Assembly (NCBI RefSeq): GCF_014898075.1
Contig: NZ_CP062976.1
Coordinates: 1,798,001-1,862,000 of the forward strand
DNA length: 64,000 nucleotides
DNA from: Neisseria yangbaofengii
GTDB taxonomy: Bacteria > Pseudomonadota > Gammaproteobacteria > Burkholderiales > Neisseriaceae
Direction: 5' to 3'
Positions 26,948 through 36,100 of this stretch are shown here, piece by piece. The stretch's first letter is position 1. Every line of letters begins with the position of its first letter. Made by a program: the position numbers and the translations under genes. Under the pieces are notes generated by a model. It saw only the letters and a list, made by a program, of their open reading frames with translations, was not told the DNA's origin and did not search any database.

Positions 26948-27235
26948 TTATTTACCTCTTATGTCTTCACATCAGTATGCCGTCTGAAATATCTGCCCGA
27001 CCCTTAACTTGCCCTTAAAACCCTATGTCATCATCACATACCCCCACCGCGTATTCTACAAACCAATCATATTTCAAAAATGACTTTCGTATAATCGGTT
27101 ATTCTGTATATCAAACGGAAAAATATGTTGGCTTTTGTAAAATAACCTAAATGACATTTATGTTTCATACCAAATAAATCCGCCTGAAAATCCACTTTGA
27201 TTTTCGGGACAGTACCTACGAATTGTACAATCAAA
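26948..27235. other. AT-rich upstream region of the RTX operon
   Basis: No gene supported. It contains an ATGCCGTCTGAA-type uptake core near 26979 and presumably the operon promoter, but I see no convincing -35/-10 pair or Fur site. A 62-codon minus-strand frame at 27067-27255 has no coding character and runs into the glnS terminator. Confidence 0.4.
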
Positions 27236-27272
27236 AAGCCGTCTGAAAATTTCATAAATTTTCAGACGGCTT
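27236..27272. terminator. inverted DUS pair terminator of glnS
   Basis: AAGCCGTCTGAAAAT and ATTTTCAGACGGCTT form a 15-bp stem followed by T on both strands, 19 bases past the glnS stop. Confidence 0.85.
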
Positions 27273-27290
27273 TTTATAAATTTCAAAATC

Positions 27291-28976
27291 TTATTTGGCA
27301 AAACTGTCTTTTAGGGTTACGGTACGGTTGAATACCGGCTGTTCGGCGCTGTGGTCTTTGCGGTCGGTTACGAAATAACCGATGCGCTCGAATTGCCAGT
27401 GGCTTTCGGGTGGCAAGGTGGCTGCCACGGGCTCGGCGTAGGCGGTGATTTCTTTTACTGATTCGGGATTCAGGAAATCGGTAAACGGCAGATATTCGCC
27501 GTCTTCACCGCGAATGGCATCCGGACGTGCTTCGGTAAACAAGCGGTCGTACAGGCGCACTTTGATTTCGGCAGCATGTTCGGCAGACACCCAGTGAATC
27601 ACGCCTTTTACCTTGCGGCCTTCGGGATTTTTGCCCAGCGTGTCGTGGTCAATGCTGCATTTGAGTTCGGTAATGTGGCCGTCTGAATCTTTAACCATTT
27701 CATCGCACTTCATCACATAGCCGTGGCGCAGGCGCACTTCGCCGCCTAGGGTTAAACGTTTCCAACCTTTTGGCGGCTCTTCGGCAAAGTCATCTGCTTC
27801 GATGTAAATCGTTTGTGAAACCGGGACTTCACGCCCGCCCATTTCTTCGTGGTTCGGGTGATAGGCAGCACGGCGGCTTTGGGTTTTGCCGGCTTCAAAA
27901 TTGGTCAAGGTAACTTTCAACGGGTTCAATACCGCCATCAGGCGCGGGGAGGAGTTTTCCAATTCTTCGCGAATCGCACCTTCCAAAACACTCATGTCGA
28001 CCACATTTTCCGATTTGGAAATACCCACGCGCTTGGCAAACAGACGCAAGCCTTCGGGCGTGTAGCCTCGGCGGCGCATACCGGAAATGGTCGGCATACG
28101 CGGGTCGTCCCAGCCGGATACATGGCCGTCTGAAACCAATTGGTTCAATTTTCGTTTCGATGTAATCGAATACAGCAATTCCAAGCGTGAAAATTCGTAT
28201 TGACGCGGTCGGGTAGGATTCGGCGCAGGGATATTGTCGAGTACCCAATCATACAGCGGACGATGCGATTCAAATTCCAGCGTACACAGCGAATGGGTAA
28301 TGCCTTCGATGGCATCGGAAATGGCGTGGGTGTAGTCGTACATCGGATAGATGCACCATTTGTCGCCGGTATTGTGGTGATGCGCACGGCGGATGCGGTA
28401 AATCACAGGGTCGCGCAGGTTGACGTTGCCCGCGGCCATGTCGATTTTCAAGCGCAGGGTTTTACTACCGTCGGCAAATTCGCCATCGCGCATTTTGTAG
28501 AACAAAGTCAAGTTTTCTTCAATGCTGCGGTCGCGGTAAGGGCTGTTTTTACCCGGCTCGGTCAGCGTGCCGCGGTATTCGCGTATTTCTTCGGCGGTCA
28601 AATCATCGACATACGCTTTGCCTTCTTGAATCAAACCGACAGCATAATCGAACAGTTGATCGAAATAATTAGACGCATAGCGCGGCTCGCCCGACCATTC
28701 GAAGCCCAACCAGCGCACGTCTTCTTTAATTGAATTGACGTATTCGTCGCTCTCTTTTTCAGGGTTGGTGTCGTCAAAACGCAGGTTGCACAAGCCGTCG
28801 TAAACATAAGCCAAACCGAAGTTCAGGCAGATGGATTTGGCATGGCCGATGTGCAGGTAGCCGTTTGGCTCGGGCGGGAAACGGGTTTGCACGGTGCTGT
28901 GTTTGCCGCTTTGCAAATCGTCTTCGATGATGGTGCGGATGAAGTGGTTGTCCGCAAATTGTTCTTTATTCAGCAT
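27291..28976 (-). CDS. glnS: glutaminyl-tRNA synthetase
   Basis: 561-residue class I synthetase charging tRNA-Gln. The HIGH motif occurs in [20 protein letters not shown] near residue 34-53, and the KMSKS-equivalent is in the [13 protein letters not shown] segment near residue 270. The substrate-discriminating region [10 protein letters not shown] near residue 66 matches GlnRS rather than GluRS. The C-terminal beta-barrel anticodon-binding domain is complete (ends DSFAK). One uptake core lies inside the gene near 27677. Confidence 0.96.
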   Translation of the reverse strand: MLNKEQFADNHFIRTIIEDDLQSGKHSTVQTRFPPEPNGYLHIGHAKSICLNFGLAYVYDGLCNLRFDDTNPEKESDEYVNSIKEDVRWLGFEWSGEPRYASNYFDQLFDYAVGLIQEGKAYVDDLTAEEIREYRGTLTEPGKNSPYRDRSIEENLTLFYKMRDGEFADGSKTLRLKIDMAAGNVNLRDPVIYRIRRAHHHNTGDKWCIYPMYDYTHAISDAIEGITHSLCTLEFESHRPLYDWVLDNIPAPNPTRPRQYEFSRLELLYSITSKRKLNQLVSDGHVSGWDDPRMPTISGMRRRGYTPEGLRLFAKRVGISKSENVVDMSVLEGAIREELENSSPRLMAVLNPLKVTLTNFEAGKTQSRRAAYHPNHEEMGGREVPVSQTIYIEADDFAEEPPKGWKRLTLGGEVRLRHGYVMKCDEMVKDSDGHITELKCSIDHDTLGKNPEGRKVKGVIHWVSAEHAAEIKVRLYDRLFTEARPDAIRGEDGEYLPFTDFLNPESVKEITAYAEPVAATLPPESHWQFERIGYFVTDRKDHSAEQPVFNRTVTLKDSFAK

Positions 28977-29090
28977 AAAATCGTCTTTATAAAAGATAAG
29001 GATTCAGACGGCCTATCAGATTTTAACAGGCCGTCTGAACAAAATTTTGAAAAATGGATTGTACCTGAGATGTCGGATTTGATAAATCGT

Positions 29091-29708
29091 TTAGGAAAAA
29101 GGTTGGGTTGCTGCCAAACAAGGATAGCGCGCATTCATTTCGTCTGCCCACACGGCCAATTCGGCAAAACCTGCCATTGTGCCGGCTTCGGTCAACGCGT
29201 TGCGGAAACGGAGAAAATCAATCGCACACACGGCATTGAGCGTGCCGATATTCAATTTTGTGCCAAATGGCCGGATGACTTCGGCCAACACCGGCAGCGT
29301 ACGCGTGTTGCGCCGGATAATCTGCGTATGGCGCGATTGCCACCACCCGGATTCAGGGCGCAACAGTTTTTCACCTACCATAGTAATGGTGTTGTCCAGC
29401 ATACCTGCGGCCAAATCGTGAAGATTCAAGATTTCCCAACGCTGCGATCCTTGCGGATATAAAGTGTCGCCGCTGCCGTGTGCATCAAGGTATTCGGCGA
29501 TGACATTGCTGCTGTAAAGCCATTTGCCCTCATCGGTTTGCAAAACCGGAATTCGGCCGAGCGGCGTGTCGCGGTTGTGTTCGGCTTGTTCGGAAAACGC
29601 TGCGCCGCTGATGAGATGGGCTTCAATCTGTGTATCCAAGCCATGATAAGCAGCCACAGCACGCACCTTGCGCACATACGGGCTGGTATTGGAATACCAC
29701 AATTTCAT
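29091..29708 (-). CDS. glutathione S-transferase family protein
   Basis: 205 residues. The N-terminal thioredoxin-like domain starts MKLWYSNTSPYVRKVRAVA and has the cis-proline segment GRIPVLQTDEGKWLYSSNVIAEYL near residues 51-74, with the usual Ser/Glu glutathione contacts. The C-terminal part is helical (LHDLAAGMLDNT; TLPVLAEVI). It starts 15 bases after the stop of the DeoR regulator on the same strand, so the two are probably co-transcribed. Substrate unknown. Confidence 0.85.
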   Translation of the reverse strand: MKLWYSNTSPYVRKVRAVAAYHGLDTQIEAHLISGAAFSEQAEHNRDTPLGRIPVLQTDEGKWLYSSNVIAEYLDAHGSGDTLYPQGSQRWEILNLHDLAAGMLDNTITMVGEKLLRPESGWWQSRHTQIIRRNTRTLPVLAEVIRPFGTKLNIGTLNAVCAIDFLRFRNALTEAGTMAGFAELAVWADEMNARYPCLAATQPFS

Positions 29709-29723
29709 GTTCTGCTCCTAAAA

Positions 29724-30497
29724 TTAGCGCGTAGGCGGCGTGAGCCATTCCACACCGGCGCTGTCGAGAATTTTGCGCATATTGTCGGCCGGTGCGCGGT
29801 CGGTAAACACTTTATCGAATTCGGTAATATTGCCTAAGCGCACCAAGGCATTGCTGTTAAATTTGGTGTGATCTACACCCAAAAATTTCACGCGCGCATT
29901 GTTCATCATTGCCTGCATCACACTGACTTCTTTGTAGTCATAATCCAAGAGCGAGCCGTCTTCTTCCACACCGTGCGTACTCATCACCGCATAATCAACT
30001 TTGAATTGATTGATGAAATCCACAGTAGCCACGCCGGTAACGCCGCCGTCAATCGGACGCACCACGCCGGAAGTGATGATGACAATGTAATCACTGCGGG
30101 AAGATGCCATTGATGCGACGTAAATATTGTTGGTAATGATGCGTAAGTTGCGGCGCTGCTTAATCAGCGCGGCGGCCACGGCTTCCATGGTGGTGCCGAT
30201 ACTGAGAAAAAGCGAGGCATTATCGGGAATTTGATCGGCAATCAGTTGCGCAATGGCGTTTTTCTCTTCCTGATGGCTGTTGCGCTTGCCTTGTTGCAAT
30301 TCACTTTCTAAAACATCACCCAAAGTTGCTCCGCCGTGATAGCGGCGCAGTACGTTTTCTTCGCTCAATAAATTGATGTCGCGGCGGATGGTTTGCGGGG
30401 TTACACCCAATTCTTTGGCCAATTGGTCGATGGACATATAATGCTGTGCACGCACCAATTCGATGATTTTTTCGTGTCTTTGGATTCGTGGTTTCAT
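29724..30497 (-). CDS. DeoR/GlpR-family transcriptional regulator
   Basis: 257 residues. An N-terminal winged helix (RHEKIIELVRAQHYMSIDQLA then LGVTPQTIRRDINLLSE, the DeoR helix-turn-helix signature) and RRYHGGA at its end are typical. The C-terminal sugar-phosphate sensor domain has SIGTTMEAVAAAL near residue 99, and TNNIYVASM, with DxGxT-like residues replaced by SIGTT. The inducer is likely a phosphorylated sugar or glycerol compound but cannot be named. It is followed at 15 bases by the glutathione transferase gene. Confidence 0.87.
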   Translation of the reverse strand: MKPRIQRHEKIIELVRAQHYMSIDQLAKELGVTPQTIRRDINLLSEENVLRRYHGGATLGDVLESELQQGKRNSHQEEKNAIAQLIADQIPDNASLFLSIGTTMEAVAAALIKQRRNLRIITNNIYVASMASSRSDYIVIITSGVVRPIDGGVTGVATVDFINQFKVDYAVMSTHGVEEDGSLLDYDYKEVSVMQAMMNNARVKFLGVDHTKFNSNALVRLGNITEFDKVFTDRAPADNMRKILDSAGVEWLTPPTR

Positions 30498-30578
30498 GGT
30501 GTTCTCTTTTGTGTGGTTTACCGTATTGTTCTTATGCCGACTACATTCTTAGAATTTTGCCAAATTTTGTTAACTACT

Positions 30579-31481
30579 TCAACCGAATGAGGAAAAAACC
30601 ACCATTAAAAACGGTGCTGCCACGTTGACGATAAAGCCGAAACTAATCGCCAGCGGCACAGCAGCCAAACCGCCCGAGCTTTGAATAATCGGCAAGGTGA
30701 AATCCAGGCTGGTCGCACCGCCCACACCCACTGCCGCACTCGGGTGGCGGCGCATCAACATCGGGATAAACACCAGCGCAAAAAATTCTCGCCCCAAATC
30801 GTTCAAGAGCATAATGCTGCCCCACACCGCGCCATAGGCTTCAGTCATTACTAAGCCCGATAAGGAATACCAACCGAAGCCCGAAGCCAAAGCCAGCCCT
30901 TTCAGCCAAGATACGTCTTCATTCAACGCGGCAAACAGCAAACCGCCGGCCAGCGACGATACCATCATAATCATGGCCGTCTGAACACCGCGTTTGTTAA
31001 TCAATACCTGACGCAAGCTCACACCGCTACCGTTCAACTGGATACCGATTAGCAATACCAGCGCCATCAGGCAATACATGCCCAAGTTTGCAGACGGCAA
31101 CCACACATCGGCCATCAGTTTGCCGGACACAAAACCCAAAGCCACGCAACCGAGCTGTTGCGCACTGCCCGATAGGCTGACACCGGCTTTCTTGCCCGAA
31201 TCTTTGACCTGCCACGGAAAGCGGCGGTCAAACCACATCAAGGCCAGCAGATTCATGCCGATGGTACAGGCAAATAACAATAAGGTCGTCAGCACGATGG
31301 TATTGATCTGCGAACCCAAATTCTCCACGCGTGAGAGCGACACGCCGATTAAAAACAGCACGGCATACACCAGCGCCACCAGCATTTTATCCACCAAGGC
31401 CAAATAAGGTTTGGGCAGGCGGATAAAAAAGCCGAGAAACATCGGCACCAACACCGACAATAGGGTTGTCAAACTTTCCAT
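30579..31481 (-). CDS. lysO: LysO-family L-lysine exporter
   Basis: 300 residues, eight or more predicted membrane helices; LysO (YbjE, DUF340) exports lysine in enterobacteria. The core signature FGWYSLSGLVMTEAYGAVWGSIMLLNDLGREF near residues 212-243 and GVGGATSLDFTLPIIQ near residue 262 are well conserved. The frame opens back to 31571, but that stretch runs through a NIME repeat. I chose the ATG at 31481, which has a GGGA ribosome-binding site and matches the roughly 300-residue length of the family. One uptake core lies inside near 30974. Confidence 0.85.
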   Translation of the reverse strand: MESLTTLLSVLVPMFLGFFIRLPKPYLALVDKMLVALVYAVLFLIGVSLSRVENLGSQINTIVLTTLLLFACTIGMNLLALMWFDRRFPWQVKDSGKKAGVSLSGSAQQLGCVALGFVSGKLMADVWLPSANLGMYCLMALVLLIGIQLNGSGVSLRQVLINKRGVQTAMIMMVSSLAGGLLFAALNEDVSWLKGLALASGFGWYSLSGLVMTEAYGAVWGSIMLLNDLGREFFALVFIPMLMRRHPSAAVGVGGATSLDFTLPIIQSSGGLAAVPLAISFGFIVNVAAPFLMVVFSSFG

Positions 31482-31498
31482 TTTTTCCCACATCAAAG

Positions 31499-31646
31499 GC
31501 GAGACCTTTGCAAAATACTTCAAAAGCCAACGCACAAAAACGACGTCATTCCCGCGCAAACGGAAATCCATTTTTTGAGCATGGCAAACTATTGAATAAA
31601 ATAGGTTACCTGAATGCTTAAGACGGATTCCGGCCTACGCGGGAAT
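31499..31646. repeat. NIME cluster: IS5-like end fragment plus two dRS3 repeats
   Basis: GAGACCTTTGCAAAATA at 31501 matches the end of the MITE-like family. An imperfect dRS3 (ATTCCCGCGCAAACGGAAAT) lies at 31548-31567 and another (ATTCCGGCCTACGCGGGAAT) at 31627-31646, with about 60 bases of repeat-sequence filler between. Confidence 0.75.
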
Positions 31647-31695
31647 GACGGCTGTTTTGGTTTTATTGGTGGTTCATGAGGCCTACAAAGGTTTC

Positions 31696-31724
31696 AGGCC
31701 GTCTGAAAACCTTTCAGACGGCCT
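31696..31724. terminator. inverted DUS pair terminator of the GntR gene
   Basis: AGGCCGTCTGAAAACC with its near-complement, 15 bases past the regulator stop. Confidence 0.7.
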
Positions 31725-31738
31725 CTGCTTCAGATTAA

Positions 31739-32485
31739 TCAATGCAATTCGTTTTGCGCTTCGTATTTGCCTTCCAAGCGCTCGATACAGCCGCCCAAGT
31801 GACGGCGTAACAGCTTCAATACCCGCGTGCGTTTACCGGCGGCGAGCAAATCCAAAATTTCACGGTGTTCGCTATAGGTATGGCCGCTGGTGCGGTGGCC
31901 GTGGCCGTGGCTGCGTTCGCCGAAGACCGCCACAATCAGCGATGAGCGGGCGCACAAGGTATTCATGATTTCAAACAACACGTCATTATCCAGCAGGCGC
32001 ACCAATTCAACGTGGAAGGCATTGGCCAAGCGGTTCCAGCCTACACTGTCGCCGTTTACCGACGCTTCCGCTTCACGTTCAATCATGTCATACATGGGCT
32101 GCAGACGCGTTTCCAAATCCGGCAATTCAAGCAACAAATTGAAAATCATGGTTTCCAACTCGATGCGCGACTTGTACACATCTTGAATTTCTTTCAAATC
32201 CGGCACATGCACGAATGCACCGCGATTGGGCTGCAAATCGACGATTTTATCGTGCGCCAACAGCGACAAAGCGCTGCGCACGGTATTGCGCGAACACGCC
32301 ATCTGGCGGCACAAATCGGATTCGGTCAGCTTCTTGCCCGGCAGCAAAACGTGGTCGGTAATGGCATCCAAAATAGATGCATAAACGCGGAAAAGCTCGG
32401 AATCGTGCCGCTCTTCCAAAATTAATGAAGATGTCGCCGGTGCAGTATTGGTTGCGGTATGATTTGATTTATTTTGGTTATTCAT
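31739..32485 (-). CDS. GntR/FadR-family transcriptional regulator
   Basis: 248 residues. An N-terminal low-complexity stretch rich in Asn, Thr and Ala (1-20) is followed by a winged helix (ITDHVLLPGKKLTESDLCRQ then CSRNTVRSALSLLAHDKIVDLQPNRGAFV, residues 42-91). An FCD-type helical effector domain follows, with Asp/His positions for metal or acid binding (FHVELVRLLDN and YSEHREILDLLAAG). Such regulators sense carboxylates or lipids. It is divergent from a candidate small RNA. The regulon is unknown. Confidence 0.85.
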   Translation of the reverse strand: MNNQNKSNHTATNTAPATSSLILEERHDSELFRVYASILDAITDHVLLPGKKLTESDLCRQMACSRNTVRSALSLLAHDKIVDLQPNRGAFVHVPDLKEIQDVYKSRIELETMIFNLLLELPDLETRLQPMYDMIEREAEASVNGDSVGWNRLANAFHVELVRLLDNDVLFEIMNTLCARSSLIVAVFGERSHGHGHRTSGHTYSEHREILDLLAAGKRTRVLKLLRRHLGGCIERLEGKYEAQNELH

Positions 32486-32545
32486 TTGATTTTCCTAGCA
32501 ATTTTATTTGCACAAACGGGTTATTTACAATATTAATAAAATTTG

Positions 32546-32574
32546 TTGACAATTCAGAACATAAATTGCACAAT
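32546..32574 (+). promoter_or_regulatory. promoter of the candidate small RNA
   Basis: Consensus TTGACA at 32546-32551, a 17-base spacer and CACAAT at 32569-32574, divergent from the GntR gene. Confidence 0.55.
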
Positions 32575-32580
32575 AACTCT

Positions 32581-32676
32581 AAAGAAAAGCCAAGTATTAC
32601 AAGGCGGTTAAATAGAGAGAAAAGGTTCAAATCGGCAGATATATTCAAGATACAGCTTGAATATATCTGCTTTTTT
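32581..32676 (+). ncRNA. candidate small regulatory RNA
   Basis: A transcript of about 96 bases is predicted from the promoter at 32546-32574 to the terminator at 32635-32676. It has no open frame with a ribosome-binding site. The 5' part is A-rich and single-stranded, and the 3' end is a perfect 15-bp hairpin with a U tail, the layout of Hfq-dependent sRNAs. I cannot match it to a named neisserial sRNA. Confidence 0.5.
32635..32676 (+). terminator. strong terminator with perfect 15-bp stem
   Basis: GCAGATATATTCAAG pairs perfectly with CTTGAATATATCTGC around a 6-base loop, followed by six T. There is no plus-strand coding sequence upstream that it could serve. Confidence 0.88.
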
Positions 32677-32838
32677 GATAGGCGATTTGCAAGCAGATGT
32701 TGCTTAATATCCATTGAGCCCGCCCTATTATGCTGTTGGGACGGCCTTTTGCACCATTTCTCCGCACGCGCCGTAACAAGGTTATTTTACCTGAAAACCG
32801 CCTGATTAATTCAATTTTGAATAAGGCCGTCTGAAAAA

Positions 32839-33255
32839 TCAGGCTTCAACCACTTCAAAACTGTGCGTTACTCTCGCCGCTTTGCCCAACATAATCGACG
32901 CAGAGCAGTATTTTTCCGCCGACAATTCCACCGCTTTGGCAATCGCGGTTTCTTTCAAATCATGGCCGATGACTTTGAAATGAATATGGATTTCGGTAAA
33001 CACGCGCGGCGCTTCATCGGCGCGCTTGGCTGTTACCGTGGTTTGGCAATCGACTACTTTTTGACGTTGCTTTTCGGCAATCATCACCACATCAATGCTG
33101 GAACAACCGGCCACGCCCAGCAACAACATTTCCATCGGGCTGGCACCGCGCTTTAGCGCGCCTTCCGCCGCCGCACCTTCCATCACCACGCTGTGTCCGC
33201 CTTCTGTAGTGCCGACAAAACACATTCCGTCCAACCATTTTGATGTAACTTGCAT
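32839..33255 (-). CDS. OsmC-family protein (peroxiredoxin-like)
   Basis: 138 residues. The two family cysteines are visible: GVAGCSSIDVVMIAEKQRQ near residue 51 and LSAEKYCSASIMLG near residue 116, the pair used for thiol-dependent peroxide reduction in OsmC/Ohr proteins. Length and spacing fit the YhfA-like branch of OsmC rather than Ohr. A single AGGCCGTCTGAA lies just past the stop. Physiological substrate unknown. Confidence 0.85.
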   Translation of the reverse strand: MQVTSKWLDGMCFVGTTEGGHSVVMEGAAAEGALKRGASPMEMLLLGVAGCSSIDVVMIAEKQRQKVVDCQTTVTAKRADEAPRVFTEIHIHFKVIGHDLKETAIAKAVELSAEKYCSASIMLGKAARVTHSFEVVEA

Positions 33256-33504
33256 ATTCTATACTTTCTTAAAAACTGCCGCGCTGGATTCCGGTACGGC
33301 TTCAATGCCGCGTATTGTAAACAATTCTATGTCAAATTACCAATGCTGCTGATAGGGAGGTAATTTTTCCCGGTACGCAAAAAGATGCCGTGCTTAACGT
33401 AACTCGGAGCAATATTCTCGCCATAAGTTTTTTGCTTCAAAGCATGATGTTAAAAGCATGATGTTATTAGATGCATAAATCTACTGATGAAATATCCATA
33501 CTCA

Positions 33505-33536
33505 AGGCCGTCTGAAAATGATTTTTCAGACGGCCT
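33505..33536. terminator. inverted DUS pair terminator of thiD
   Basis: AGGCCGTCTGAAAA and TTTTCAGACGGCCT form the stem, 15 bases past the thiD stop. The rest of the 33256-33504 gap shows nothing else supported. Confidence 0.75.
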
Positions 33537-33550
33537 CTTACTCGCAACCA

Positions 33551-34357
33551 TCAATCTTTGTAAGCCCAGTGATTGACCGGCCCGTGACCCGCGCCGATGT
33601 TCAGCGGCTGGCTGATGGCGGCGGTGATGTAGTCTTTCGCGGTCTGCACGGCTTGCTCTACTGCAAAGCCTTTGGCCAGTTCAGCGGTAATGCAGGCGGA
33701 AAAGGTACAGCCGGTGCCGTGGGTGTGCAGCGTCGGGAAACGCAGGCTTTCCATTTCGACCACATCGTCAGGCGTAAACAGCCAATCGGTGCAGACTTCG
33801 CTTTGGCTGTTGTTCAGATGGCCGCCTTTAATCACCACATGCTTCACACCCGCTTCTTGCAGCAGCCGCGCGGCACGTTCGGCATCTTGGCGGTTGTCGA
33901 TTCTCACTCCGGTCAAGGCTTCGGCTTCAGGCAGGTTGGGCGTGAGCACATCGGTACGCGGCAATAAATGCTTTTTCATCGCTTCCACCGCCGAATTGTG
34001 CAACAGCGACGCGCCGCCTTTGGCAATCATCACCGGATCGAGCACCATTTGTCCGAAGCGGCAATTTTGCAGATTATCGGCCACGCATTCAATGATTTCC
34101 GCCGTGCCGAGCATACCGAGCTTAAACGCGTGGATGTCGAAATCATCAGCCAACGCTTTGATTTGCGCGGTGATGATGCCGGTCGGTACAAAATGGATGC
34201 CGTGTACACCCAAAGTATTTTGCGCCGTTACCGCCGTCAGCACGCTGGTGCCGAACACGCCGCGCATTTGGAAGGTTTTCAAATCGGCCTGAATACCCGC
34301 ACCGCCGCCCGAATCGGAACCGGCAATGGTTAAACTTTGTACCAATGTTTCTGCCAT
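33551..34357 (-). CDS. thiD: hydroxymethylpyrimidine/phosphomethylpyrimidine kinase
   Basis: 268-residue ribokinase-fold kinase that phosphorylates HMP and HMP-P for thiamine synthesis and salvage. IAGSDSGGGAGIQADLKTF near residues 11-29 is the substrate-binding signature, and the catalytic/anion-hole motif THGTGCTFSACI lies near residue 210. A near-consensus AAGGAG precedes the ATG. It lies downstream of thiM on the same strand with an 85-base gap, so the two may be co-transcribed. No TPP riboswitch is visible ahead of either gene. Confidence 0.95.
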   Translation of the reverse strand: MAETLVQSLTIAGSDSGGGAGIQADLKTFQMRGVFGTSVLTAVTAQNTLGVHGIHFVPTGIITAQIKALADDFDIHAFKLGMLGTAEIIECVADNLQNCRFGQMVLDPVMIAKGGASLLHNSAVEAMKKHLLPRTDVLTPNLPEAEALTGVRIDNRQDAERAARLLQEAGVKHVVIKGGHLNNSQSEVCTDWLFTPDDVVEMESLRFPTLHTHGTGCTFSACITAELAKGFAVEQAVQTAKDYITAAISQPLNIGAGHGPVNHWAYKD

Positions 34358-34442
34358 TTTTATTCTCCTTAAATCCTTCAGGTGGCCTATTAATCATGCC
34401 GTCTGAAAAACTTTTTCAAAAAATGATTATGCATTTGTCTGT

Positions 34443-35240
34443 TCAGACGGCCTCGACACGCGCTTTGCCGGCCAAATCTTGTACGGTGGTCACAGCCAAA
34501 CTGTCGATTAATTTCACACCGAACGTGCCGCTTTGACGTTCGTCCAAACCCTGTGCGGCGGTTTCACCGGCTACAGCGTAAAAGGTGCAGGCCGCCGTTA
34601 CTGCGGACAAACCACCACCCTTCTCCGATGCCAAAAACGCAGCAATCACGGCACCGAGCAAGCAACCTGATGCGGTGATTTTCGGAAACAGCGGCGTGTT
34701 GTTTTTCACGGCAAAAGTCGATTGGCCGTCTGAAACATAATCGGTCTCGCCGCTTACCGCCACAATACATTGATATTTCTGCGCCACTGCCGCCGCAATC
34801 TGCGCCGCATTGGCCGCTCCCTGCCCTGCATCCACGCCTTTGCCCTGCCATTTCTCTCCGGCGATAAAACCGATTTCGGCCGCATTGCCGCGTATCGCCG
34901 TAAACTTGATTTCTTCGAGCAAACGCGCCACGGTTTCACGGCGCAGAGGTGTCGCCGCCACGCCCACAGGATCGAGCACCACCGGAATGCCGCGCGCATT
35001 GGCCGCTTTTCCGGCGGCAAACATCGCCGCGATGGTGGATTGCTCCAACGTACCGATGTTAATCAGCAAGGTATCGCAAACCGCCGCCATATCCGCCATT
35101 TCGTCAGCTTCGTTGGCCATAATCGGCGAAGCCCCCGCCGCCAGCAAACCGTTGGCGGTGAAATGCGCGGCCACTGTATTGGTGATGCTGTGTACCAAAG
35201 GATTGCGCGCGCGCATGCGGTCCAGACAGGCAAAATTCAT
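34443..35240 (-). CDS. thiM: hydroxyethylthiazole kinase
   Basis: 265 residues; salvages thiazole for thiamine. Signatures are PLVHSITNTVAAHFTANGLLA near residues 14-34, SPIMANEADEM after it, VLDPVGVAATPLR near residue 90 and the anion-hole KITASGCLLGAVIAAF near residue 188. The last codons Val-Glu-Ala-Val-stop are encoded by the uptake sequence (TGA at 34443-34445). Its ribosome-binding site AAGGAAACC is good. It pairs functionally with thiD downstream. Confidence 0.95.
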   Translation of the reverse strand: MNFACLDRMRARNPLVHSITNTVAAHFTANGLLAAGASPIMANEADEMADMAAVCDTLLINIGTLEQSTIAAMFAAGKAANARGIPVVLDPVGVAATPLRRETVARLLEEIKFTAIRGNAAEIGFIAGEKWQGKGVDAGQGAANAAQIAAAVAQKYQCIVAVSGETDYVSDGQSTFAVKNNTPLFPKITASGCLLGAVIAAFLASEKGGGLSAVTAACTFYAVAGETAAQGLDERQSGTFGVKLIDSLAVTTVQDLAGKARVEAV

Positions 35241-35329
35241 GATGGTTTCCTTAACAATAATTCAGACGGCCTTGGGAAGCTTGGGCAAACGGGGATCTTT
35301 TGTTTCGTATGCCCGGCCTGCCTTCATGC

Positions 35330-35346
35330 AAATTTAATCCACTATA
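35330..35346. repeat. solo Correia element end
   Basis: AAATTTAATCCACTATA matches the end of a Correia element, without a partner end nearby. It lies upstream of thiM. Confidence 0.5.
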
Positions 35347-35369
35347 CCAAAGGATTCGGAAAAAGTCTC

Positions 35370-35394
35370 AGGCCGTCTGAATTTCAGACGGCCC
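35370..35394. terminator. inverted DUS pair terminator of hemO
   Basis: AGGCCGTCTGAA and TTCAGACGGCCC nearly abut, forming a tight hairpin 35 bases past the hemO stop. Confidence 0.6.
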
Positions 35395-35428
35395 GAGAGA
35401 TTAAACGCACTTCCGATTCATACGGACA

Positions 35429-36061
35429 TTACGGCAATTGGTAATCGTGTACCGCGCCTTGGGTCGCCGCTTCGGCATCTTTAGGCAAACCGAATACTTC
35501 GCGCAAAATCACTTTGTAAAACGCAAACGCATCTTTTGAGCCTTCCACCGCTTCATCTTGCGCGGCTTTGTCCAAGCCCAAGTTATTTAAATGTTCGCGG
35601 AATTCGCGCCAATGTTTGCCACGGCCTTCGGGGTGGGCATCCAAGTGGCGGGCACCGTGGTTTTCGTCAAAGCTCAATTTCTGCTTGGCCGCTTTAAACA
35701 AAAATGCCGCGCCCAAATTTGAACCTTCCGCACAATACAGCCAGCCGATGGCCTTGTTGCCTTCCGGTTTCGGCAAATCGCCTTGATGCACATATTCCGG
35801 CTGCTTCAAGTCGGCCAAATCCTGCACCACCGCTTCGTAACGCGCCATAGAAGCCAGTGCGGGAATTTTTTGATTCAATTCGGGATTTTTGTAGATGTCA
35901 TCGACAATTTTGTGGAAAACCGATTGCAGATTCAGAAATTTAATATAATTTTCTTCGCTCTCGAAAGGCTCAACCGACATCACCAGATTATCGACGCTGT
36001 CGTGTACGGTGCGGTTGTCTTCTTTTAAGCGTTCGGCAAAAGTTAAGTTTTCGTTGCTCAT
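35429..36061 (-). CDS. hemO: haem oxygenase HemO
   Basis: 210 residues; cleaves haem to biliverdin, CO and iron in the cytoplasm. It closely resembles meningococcal HemO: the proximal His lies in NRTVHDSVDNLVMSV near residue 22, the distal helix is NKAIGWLYCAEGSNLGAAFLF near residue 110, and the C-terminal FYKVILREVFGL is conserved. The start at 36061 (MSNENLTFAERLK) has AGGAAAA upstream; the frame is open to 36088. It lies 80 bases downstream of hmbR on the same strand, so the uptake receptor and the enzyme that frees the iron are neighbours. Iron/Fur control is expected in the genus, and I see only a weak Fur-like site ahead of hmbR. Confidence 0.94.
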   Translation of the reverse strand: MSNENLTFAERLKEDNRTVHDSVDNLVMSVEPFESEENYIKFLNLQSVFHKIVDDIYKNPELNQKIPALASMARYEAVVQDLADLKQPEYVHQGDLPKPEGNKAIGWLYCAEGSNLGAAFLFKAAKQKLSFDENHGARHLDAHPEGRGKHWREFREHLNNLGLDKAAQDEAVEGSKDAFAFYKVILREVFGLPKDAEAATQGAVHDYQLP

Positions 36062-36100
36062 GTTTATTTTCCTATGTATGTAGTCCATCCAAATGTTTTC

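Noticed and set aside
27067-27255. 62-codon minus-strand frame upstream of the RTX operon
   Set aside because: No ribosome-binding site, no recognisable composition, and it ends in the glnS terminator DUS.
31482-31571. N-terminal extension of lysO to 31571 or start at 31493
   Set aside because: The upstream part is NIME repeat sequence, and the ATG at 31481 has the better ribosome-binding site.
35241-35428. TPP riboswitch before thiM
   Set aside because: A CCTGAGAC string is present in the DUS context, but the rest of the thi-box core is missing.
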